Below are positions 55,765-64,000 of a stretch of DNA of 64,000 nt, one piece after another. How positions within the stretch are numbered: position 1 is the stretch's first letter; each line of letters starts with the position of its first letter. Source of the stretch: Antedon mediterranea (Eukaryota > Echinodermata > Crinoidea > Comatulida > Antedonidae). Under the pieces are notes generated by a model, which had not been told where the DNA came from, ran no database searches, and saw nothing but the letters and a program-made list of their open reading frames with translations. The DNA lies in assembly GCF_964355755.1 (NCBI RefSeq), contig NC_092675.1:11423312-11487311 (forward strand). Reading direction: 5' to 3'. The position numbers were made by a program, and so were the translations under genes.

Positions 55765-57339
55765 GTAAGTGATCTGATAATATAAATACACTAAGTGCTG
55801 TTTAAGAGTATTAACTGGAATTTATTGGAAAGGTTACCCTCTTTAAATAAAGTCAAAATATAAAAGAAATGCAGCTAATTATATTTGTACATACTGTTTA
55901 CTGTATATCCCATTTTTTCCGCGACCCAACATTTTTGCTGATTTTATTTAATGTTTACATCTGGACAAAACAATTTAAGAGCCATTGTCTGTAAGAATCA
56001 AAGAAATATCAAAAAGAGTGGCAGACTCAAAAAAATGGATTTCTTTCAAATTTTGCACATGGCTATATATGTGTTGAGAGAAATCAAATATGAAGTATTT
56101 TTTTTTTCACACGTATATTTCCATGGCAACGGCCAAATTTGTGTTTTTGACAAATTTTGTCCTTTTTTAACGTTTTTTAAAATGGATATTGGTACTACTT
56201 TGATGAACGATATTTTTGTTTTGTTCATTTAATTATAAAAAATAATTAGTTTATGCATAATAACAATGCATTGTGTACCTGTTTCAAATTTTTAAATTTT
56301 TTTTTATTTCATACTTTGGGAGATACCATTTATTTAAAAAGGGGTGTTTTTCACTTTTTTTAAATTGTTCAATGCAACTAAACTTTACTTCACCATAACG
56401 CCCAAAGTGGTGTATTTTTTTAGCTGATTTATTACAAATAGGTAGTTCTAATGTTTAATAATTGATTTCTAAAATAAAATACTGGGGTAAATTTAAAATC
56501 TACAAGCAGTGTTGCGAGAAACCTAGGCATTTTTATAAAAAAAAAACATGGTATATTAGTAAAAACATTTTATTTTCTTTGATTATTTGATTTGAAACTC
56601 ATTGGTCAGAAAAATTCTTAATGTTTTATATAGTTCTAGTTTTGTTGTGAGAAATCTAATTATAGATTCTGCATTTCCCAGTTCTAATGTCATTTTATAG
56701 GTTATATCCTCTGGAAATTTGAATAAATTATCAGATCGTTGTGAATTTTAATCTTTGCAACAGATTACTCCTCTCTTATTTTGAAGCTCCTCTTTCATTT
56801 GTTTACTTCTTTTATTTGCTAACCTAAGCAGATCCCACATGACCATCTACCACCACTTTCGACTACCACCCCTCCCCCCCCCCCACCACGACTATAACCA
56901 CAAAAAGATAAACTGCAACACTTTGGTCGATCATCCACTATAGAGTGTCAAGTGCATGCATTTCAAGCACCACCCACACTGCCGCTACTATCGCTCCAAT
57001 GAATAGACGGATTCAAACTCCTCCATCCCACCCCCTCCCCCTTTCTCCAAGCCCCCACCCACCCCAAGTTAAAAATTGCAATGCAAAAGATAGGACATAA
57101 AGTTAAGTTTTTAGACCCTCGCCTTCAACCCCCTAACTATTTAAAAGTCCTGGATCCACCACTTTCCCCTCCCCAAAATAGAACCAATCAAAAGTCAATG
57201 ATATACTCAGGTATGTTAATGCTACATAACAAATATTGAAGCCCTGATTTGAAATTTCATTTAAGGTCAGTATGTAAAATATCACACTTTATTATTAAAT
57301 ATTGGTTTTAAATTCTATATTTTTTTTACTGTGAAATTA

Positions 57340-58850
57340 TTTAATTTCCCTTAGTTATGCATAGCAACAGTTACTATGGTAACTAAAATTGAGATATTCT
57401 TTAGATTTTGCATATTTATCTTATACAAATTAAAATTTGTAGATTATTAGCAGGCATGCCTTATTTGCATTTTCAAATTACCGTTTCACAAGGTCATATT
57501 CGTAAGCACTTTCTTCTGTGATTATTTTTATTCATGAAAACCCCATATTTTATTTACAGCGGCCACCTCCCTTAACGGACGCACTTTGAAAAGCCTGTTT
57601 GTTCTTCCTATCTAATTAGTGCATTTGGTGCTTACCGTAAGCAGCTGCGGGCACCTTTTTATACTGAAAATGAGATTTTTTGTAAGCGGCCAATCGAAAA
57701 ATGTGATACTTATTGCATGGACCTATGAATTAGAGGTGCATGTTTATTGTATTTCTTTATATATTAGCTTTATTTTGAAGAGGTTTTAAAAACATTACTG
57801 TGAAGAGATGAGAAAACTACACAGATTTTGTCTGAAAATGCTAAAAAATACTAAACCACCTGATTATAAATAATAATAGGCCTACAATTATAAGCGGTCA
57901 CTTTTCCAGGTCCTGAGGGTGGCCACTTACGGGAGGTTCAACTGTATTTAAAAAAACAATTATCCTTAGTTATCCATAGAAACAGGTTCTAACACAACAT
58001 AAATAATACATTTTGGCATAACTTGACCCAACAAATGACCCTTTCACAAGGTCAGACATTTTCTGGGATTCAGTAGATAAGTAAATTTGGGAAAAGGTAG
58101 TAAAGCTATGTTATCAATTGTTTGTAGTCATGAAACCCCATATTAAAAATATTGTACTTAGTTACGTATAGAAACAGTTGCTACAATACACTATAGGTAA
58201 AATGTTGATGTCATTTGACCTCAATATGTAAACAATTTTTTTTTCATGAAAACTCCATATTTAATTTTTTTTTTTTTTTAAATATCATTAGTTACGTAAA
58301 CAGGTTTAAGATAACACTAAAGGTCATTTTTTTACCTTTATTCAAATTCGTCAAGACTTTCTTTCTGAGATTATTAGGATTCAGTATTTAAAGTAAATTT
58401 GGCAAAAAGTAGAAATGTAAAACAATGTAGAAAAAATGTTTTGTATTTATGGAAAACCCCTTATTTTTTTTGAAATTTTCGCATAGAAACAGTTACTATG
58501 GTAAAATTTTGACCTCAAAATGAATGAATTTACAAGGTCAAGTTTGTCATTAATGGAATGCAGTAGAAGTAAAATTGAGAAAAATTACAAATGCAATCAA
58601 TTCTTTGTATTTATAAAAACGCCATTTTTAACGTTTTAAAAAAAATTACTTTTCTTAGTTACACATAGAAATGGTTGCTAAGGTAACACTATAGGTAAAA
58701 TATGAAAATTGTTGAGAATTGTTATGAACTATCTTGTAAATTTTGATCAAACATTAATAGTTGTAGTAAAGTGGGGACCTGTCCTGTTTTGCATTCTGAC
58801 CCCTTTGACCTCAAATGACCTATTTACAAGGTCAGATTTTTTGGGAGGTC
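57340..58850. repeat. Degenerate tandem repeat inside the intron 9 element
   Basis: Five or more units of roughly 170-250 bp (one interrupted by the MITE at 57555-57952). Each has TTAGTTAYRYATAGAAACAG, a GTTRCTAWGGTAAC-like word, a GACCTCAAATGACC-like word and CACAAGGTCAG. Units begin near 57350, 57967, 58158, 58287, 58480 and 58656. Confidence 0.7.
57555..57952. mobile_element. Small MITE inside the tandem array
   Basis: ACAGCGGCCACCTCCCTTAA at the left is partly mirrored by GTGGCCACTTACGGGAGGTT and CAACTGTA at the right. The left end seems to lack a few bases. It splits one unit of the surrounding array. Confidence 0.55.
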
Positions 58851-59825
58851 TTTCTGTATCTCTTTACACAAAAGAGATTTAAAATTTATAAAACCATTGA
58901 CGCAGTTATTTCCAAGTTTAACATTATTTTCCATCAACTAAATATTTCAATGCAAATTACTGTTTTTCTGGCAATTAATTGAAATAAACCTGGCAACATT
59001 CTTCTATTTTATCTAAACTATTCGTATGACTCTAGTAGCATTATGACAAGCCACATATACATTTTATTATTGGATTAGCCATATTTAAATTGTGTTTCAT
59101 GTGTTTTGTTTGTTGATATTTTGTTATATTTTTTGTATTTTTCGTATTTTCCTGGCAACACAAAACCTATGTACGAAATTTACCCCAGTGTTTTTTTCGT
59201 GATTATTGTTGACAAACCTATTGACTATCAAATTAAAAAACCTCATTGATTTAAAAACATGAGGTATACTTTTATAAAAAAAATATTTTTTAAAAATACC
59301 CCTTTTTAAAATAATGGTATCAACCAAACTCCATTTTGTAATTTATTTTTTTTCTACATTAAATGGAACTCAATACATGTTGTTTACACTGCTATAAACA
59401 AAAACTGTATACTGTAAGTATTTTTGGTTAAAATAAGTATACAAGTTTGTACTTTTTCACTATAGAAAATCTGTGAAAAATGGCAAAAACATCAAAATTT
59501 GGATAATTGACCGTTGTCATGGCAACGGAGGCTAAAAATTAAAATGAATGTTGTAGATATGCTTTTTATTGAAATGTCTATTCATGGTAAAAATTTGAGA
59601 GAAATCCATTTTTTTACATCTGCCACCAAATCTTTGATTTTTACAGACAATGGCTCTTAATTGGTGATCATAAATGTTGGAAAAATTCACTTAATGGCTT
59701 GAGTAATCTCAAATAGATCAATAATCTATAATACTATACAGTAATGATATCTCATTTCATGGTGGTTGCAACACAATGATTTTGGCTTATACTGTATTTA
59801 ATTTAGCTTTTGATTGATTTTACAG

Positions 59826-60006
59826 AGAAAAAAATCCAACAAATTGGAGTCGTTTACCTGGACAAATGTGTAGAATCCCAAACAAGCTGATGTTATCTCT
59901 AGCTGGTGGTAAGAAAGGTTGTTTTGTTATCAAGTTCTCTCATGATGGCCGTGGAATTGTTTGCTGTTGCAAAGACAAGTCTGGATACCCATTACTGGTA
60001 TATGAT
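59826..60006 (+). CDS. AHI1: AHI1 exon: start of WD40 domain
   Basis: Acceptor TTGATTTTACAG, donor GTAAGT at 60007. One base completes a Glu codon; ends in phase 0. The peptide NWSRLPGQMCRIPNKLMLSL is followed by GGKKGCFVIKFSHDGRGIVC and DKSGYPLLVYD. It aligns with [20 protein letters not shown] ... GCFCLDFSHNGRILAA of vertebrate jouberin, one of its best conserved parts. This begins the beta-propeller. Confidence 0.96.
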
Positions 60007-60497
60007 GTAAGTATTTTTATAATACAGGACCGACTAATTAATTCTACGCTAATTGTTCCCTTTTCTTAGCGTGACAAAATGTTACCAATGTATGTTGATG
60101 TCGAAAGTTTTTTAGCAGAAAAATTGCATAAAAAACAACTTTAACTAATTTAGCAACTTAAAATATCCTGTTCAATAATATCTATCTAATATTTTTTATG
60201 AATTTTAATTGGTATGTGAAAGGGTGATTTTTTTCAAGGAGCTAAACACAAAATCATATAAAATCTATAAAACAAATTTTAAACTAGCAAAAATTATCTA
60301 TTAAAAGCTAATTACAATTTAATGGTAGCTATCCCAACATTCTAGCTAAAAATGTATAAAGATTGCTCTAAAGACAGTGAGAAGTACTTGGAAGGAAAAT
60401 CAACCTGCATCTAAGCAAGCTATGCATGTGAAATCAATGTATGCATGGCAAAACAGACATGACAATGAATTACTGTAGGGTTCGACTTTTATTATAG

Positions 60498-60613
60498 ATT
60501 CCATCTGGTGATATGCGCTGTGAGTTTTCAGGTCACTATGGTGTCATATATGATGTTTGTTGGTCTTTATCAGATGACGAACTGCTATCAGCATCTTCCG
60601 ACGGAACAGCACG
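60498..60613 (+). CDS. AHI1: AHI1 exon: WD40 repeat
   Basis: Acceptor TTTATTATAG, donor GTAGGT at 60614. Phase 0 entry; two bases of an Arg codon remain. The peptide IPSGDMRCEFSGHYGVIYDV is followed by SDDELLSASSDGTAR. GH ... D of a WD repeat is plain. It is collinear with [20 protein letters not shown] and TSSSDGTARIW of vertebrate jouberin. Confidence 0.96.
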
Positions 60614-60989
60614 GTAGGTTATAATTAAGTGATCATTATTAGATTTATTATCCAGCTTGTTTTTGGTTTGCTAGCTCTTTGCTGTATTTCCATTTCTTCT
60701 AATTCAAATCTTTTGTTACAACAACATAAATAATATTTATGAATGAAAAATGTTGTATTTATTAGACAATAAGTTTGTTGCTTCAATATATGATTTTTCA
60801 AAATAAAATTCTACTCTCTTATGTCAAGCAACGCACATAATCGGGACTGTAATGTAAATACATTTTTTTCATTTTTATTTTTAAGTTGAATCATTTAAAT
60901 ATTGATTTATCTAAAAGGTAATTTCATTTTATCATTCCATTCTTTCATTTCCATGAGTATGAAGATTATGGGTGTTTTTTTTTTTATAG

Positions 60990-61158
60990 AATTTGGAACC
61001 TTGCATCTCCTAGTGGAGTGGCAAACAAGGTGTTTCCTCATCCTAGCTATGTATATGCTGCAAAATTCCACCCAGCCCAAAGCAACATTGTTGCCACTGG
61101 ATGCTTTGACCATATCATACGCTTTTGGAATGCATACAACACTGGTATCAATGGGGAG
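60990..61158 (+). CDS. AHI1: AHI1 exon: WD40 repeat (last visible exon)
   Basis: Acceptor TTTTTTATAG, donor GTAAAT at 61159. One base completes Arg, then IWNLASPSGVANKVFPHPSY, VYAAKFHPAQSNIVATGCFD and HIIRFWNAYNTG. It matches the HPSFVYTAKFHP ... VTGCYDSMIRIW block of jouberin. It ends in phase 0. The following WD repeats (VRQF.VHKSFINSLCF in vertebrates) were not found up to 64000, so the gene continues beyond the window. Confidence 0.96.
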
Positions 61159-61429
61159 GTAAATCTGAGAGAGTTTATGATTGTTGACTTTCTTTTTTTA
61201 TTCTAAATACCAATAAAAACTGAAAGCCCTCCTAAAAATGTAATTTTAAACATCATTTATTTTGTTGAGGAAGTTTTTTCATTGAGGAAAAAGGTATATT
61301 ATAAATAAAGTGATTGAAGGGAAAAATACATGATAACGGTTTAAATATTAAGCACTCTAAGATGCAAATAGCTAGATCAACTTTCGTATGCACTTTGAGG
61401 TCCAGAGAATTTGACTTCAGAAATTGGTT

Positions 61430-61960
61430 TAGGGTGGTCAAACAATCGTATTTGGCTTGGTTACACATTTTGAAAATGTGGCGAAAGGTCAAAAGGTCAA
61501 AGTGAAAGGTCATAAGACCAAACATAAATATGTCCAGGGCATGTATGTATCTCCGTAACTACTGGTCGTAGACACTTGAATTTGGTTTTAAATTGTTCGA
61601 AATATATGTTTTGTTATTTGTTACACATTTTGAAAAATGTTACAAAAGGTCAAAGGATCATGGTCAAGGGTTATTTGAACAAATAAAAAAAGGTACTTTT
61701 ATCTCGGCAACCACTGTTCGCAGCAAGTCACTTTTGGTCTCAAAATGTTCAGAAGGCATGCTTTTATATTCCATCTAATGGGGCATTTTAGTCAAAAATG
61801 ATAAGAAATGCCATTTCTGACCTTTGACCCACATACCAGGGCATCTTCATATCTCTGTAAGTACAGGTCGTAGAAACTTAAATTTGGTATCAAATTGTTC
61901 GAAATATACATATTTACATTCAATGTAATAGAAAATGTGGTTAAAAGATGAACAGAAATA
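61430..61960. repeat. DR1-type repeat units in the last intron
   Basis: Three degenerate units with AAAGGTCAAAAGGTCAAAG and CTGACCTTTGACCC, plus CATATCTCTGTAAGTACAGG-like phrases. They resemble the arm units of the Academ-like elements in intron 1. No inverted ends were recognised here. Confidence 0.6.
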
Positions 61961-63096
61961 CTCTTACTAATGTTTCAAACAAAAAACATATCTACACAAC
62001 TTATCCTTAGACAGTAATGTTATGCAATAACTGATACTTTAAATTGTTTTAATTTCAAGTACTAGTTATTGCTGTCCCCGAGGACATTTTGATAGAAACG
62101 TTAAGCTCAACAGTTCTTTTCAGAATGCCAGAAGTAACTTGCCATATGTATCCGATTAAACGCCCCAGGCATTTATTGTTCAAAATGGTTTTTAGGGGGA
62201 AAGGAGGCATCTTTATTTGGGGTATAATATGGTAACATGTATAAATACCACCTAGATGTAAAAAAATACTGCACAATTAATATCAAAAAGTGATAAAATT
62301 ATGTCAAAATGCTTGGTAAATTGTAGATTATGGTAGTTAATGAAATGTGTTGACGTGATACAATTATTGTGTAAATGCATGTGGCGGGGCGTTTATTCCA
62401 CATGGTGTTCTATTTGAGGGAATGGTGGCGTTTATTTGAAGGAATACTCTAATTTTAATAATTGTATTTCGTTTCTCAACTGATAAAAGGTACTTTACAT
62501 GATTCGTTTTCCTCTTTATGCTTTTTAACGAAATGTTTCTGTCTTTTAAAATAAAAGTGATAGATTCCATTATGGATCTTCACCTCCAGGTGCCAGTATA
62601 ATGATATAAAACAATGACACATCATTATCCTGACACGATTGCACTCATAATGGATCTTCATTCTATCATCTATTTGTTTGTAACTACAATTTGACAAAAA
62701 TCTTTTGCATAGTTTTAAATGCCAATACATAGTTTCATTACTATTGTACAATATGTCCAGCTTTCCTGAAAACACCCTTGTGTACTGTAGTACAGTGTTG
62801 TAGTATGATTTTATCATGATAAACTTCTGATGCTTTTATTGTCAATGCATTCAGTACCTAAAACATGTCAAAGTTTCTAGTGGTATTGATAATAAATCTC
62901 CAGAAATATATATTGTTTTATTATCTACACTGGGAACAGACGTGTATATGTATAAGTTTTGTCGTTGACATTCAAAACTATTATGCAACAGTGTTACGTA
63001 ATAATGACAATGACTTGGTCTATTATTGTGGTCTCCGATACCTTTTATTAGGTTATATGCATTAATGCATATAACCTCTTGATTCTGTCAAAATCT

Positions 63097-63135
<39 letters not shown>

Positions 63136-64000
63136 TTCTTTCCTTAGCACTATTTTGTCCGTGAATTATCTTGGCATCAGTTTCATCTAGCTAAGTCAAG
63201 TTTTCAGAGTATATTCCTTATGGCCAGGAATCGATGTGGTTATATTTTCACGATGCGCAATCAAAAATTACGCGGTCTACGCGCGATTTTACAAAATCAC
63301 GTTCGTAATCTTATCTTCACAAGCATGAATCACAATAAAACAAAATTTGGTACTCATACATTTCAGGTCATATTTCATCATATGGCAATACAATTACGTG
63401 CGTAGCGCATATAACGCTTGTGTACGCGCGCTTAAAATGTTCAAAATTGTCAAAATTTATTTTCGATGAAATTAGAGTACGTTTCAGGCAATTTTAAGCG
63501 TTTAAAAAATTGCGTTAAACGTTAATGCGCAGTCTTTTTGCCCGATTTCTGTTTTACAATCTTTCTTTAATAATATCATCATATTTGATTCACGTTTCAA
63601 CTCGAAATTGCGTTATACGAGCACGTCAAAAGTGACTGACTACGCACGTATAAGTTAACAAAATGGTGAAAATAAGCTAATTTTTAAAATTAATATATAT
63701 CGTCAGAATGCTGGGGAACACCTATTTTTTATTTCATTTTCTTGAAGTGTATGTATCATATGTATGATTTATTATCAAATTAAGAGAACAAAAGTTGATT
63801 AAGTCTTCATTAATTGCATATTAAATTTAAAAAAAATAATTTCGACAATCAAACAAATTATGACATTTTCTTAGGCCGAAATAACAAACTTAACATTAAC
63901 TTTCTTTCTTAAGAAGTTCATATATTAAAGTTAAAAGTATATAGTTTGACAGTGCATCATTTTTTTACATTTTTAAAGATGTCATCATAGTAAAAAATTA
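61961..64000. other. Distal AHI1 intron (no exon seen)
   Basis: AT-rich intron. A palindrome GGTTATATGCATTAATGCAT is at 63052-63077 and a TTTA microsatellite lies at about 63096-63138. Positions 63215-63670 have an unusual CpG-bearing patch (CTACGCGCGATTT, GTGCGTAGCGCATATAACGC, TACGCGCGC), probably a diverged repeat. No WD40-coding exon was found. Confidence 0.5.

Larger units (their letters stand above)
55979..59656. mobile_element. 3.7-kb foldback TTAA element in intron 9
   Basis: The ends GAGCCATTGTCTGTAA face each other, flanked by TTAA at 55975-55978 and 59657-59660. The inverted arms are imperfect and about 550 bp long (55979-56530 and about 59130-59656). They share AAAAAAATGGATTTCT, CATGGCAACGG, TACTGGGGTAAATTT-like and AAAAAGGGGTRTTTTT words. 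No transposase is seen. The interior has a degenerate tandem repeat and a small MITE. TTAA suggests piggyBac- or Kolobok-type mobilisation. Confidence 0.8.

Noticed and set aside
61314-61525. Overlapping ORFs after the last AHI1 exon as further WD40 coding
   Set aside because: No WD/GH signature and no donor/acceptor in phase; the sequence is made of DR1-type repeat units.

Overview
The window is animal nuclear DNA: AT-rich, with spliceosomal introns and heavy loads of DNA transposons, LINEs, Penelope-like elements and tRNA-derived SINEs. Protein similarity and the very frequent TAGGCCTA octamer suggest a marine invertebrate deuterostome, possibly an echinoderm. That taxon guess is weak.

Only one host gene is recognisable: an orthologue of AHI1 (jouberin), a ciliary transition-zone WD40 protein, on the + strand. 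Twelve internal coding exons (814-1058, 32955-33151, 39341-39518, 41642-41737, 42662-42764, 43683-43778, 46534-46632, 54277-54402, 55694-55764, 59826-60006, 60498-60613, 60990-61158) all have AG/GT borders. They join without a frame error into 559 codons. The N-terminus lies left of the window. The remaining WD40 blades and C-terminus lie to the right.

Everything else is intronic and mostly transposons. Intron 1 (1059-32954, 31.9 kb) is a nested stack. A 22.2-kb element (6282-28440, TSD AAT) sits in an older repeat whose unoccupied target survives elsewhere in the window. It carries a decayed gene with an XPG/FEN-like nuclease and a Cys-rich tail. A second copy of the same family (6326-13210, TSD TAG) is inserted in its left arm. 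A third relative (7918-10889, TSD AAT) is inserted in that copy's gene. A LINE (about 15.1-26.3 kb) splits the outer element's gene, and it holds a hAT transposon (15386-20076) in its 3' region and a Helitron-like insert (22872-24308) in its endonuclease. Downstream in intron 1 is a hAT MITE (30471-32318).

Intron 2 holds a second LINE (34050-36560). Intron 3 opens with a MITE (39532-40379) a dozen bases past the splice donor. Intron 6 is almost filled by a Kolobok-like TTAA element (43927-46501) interrupted by a SINE. Intron 7 holds a foldback MITE, a Penelope-like element with a GIY-YIG domain and two tandem hammerhead ribozymes (50464-50536, 50801-50873), a second Penelope remnant, a LINE 3' end and a tRNA-derived SINE. 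Intron 9 is mostly a 3.7-kb TTAA foldback element (55979-59656) with perfect RFX X-box matches, notable inside a ciliary gene.
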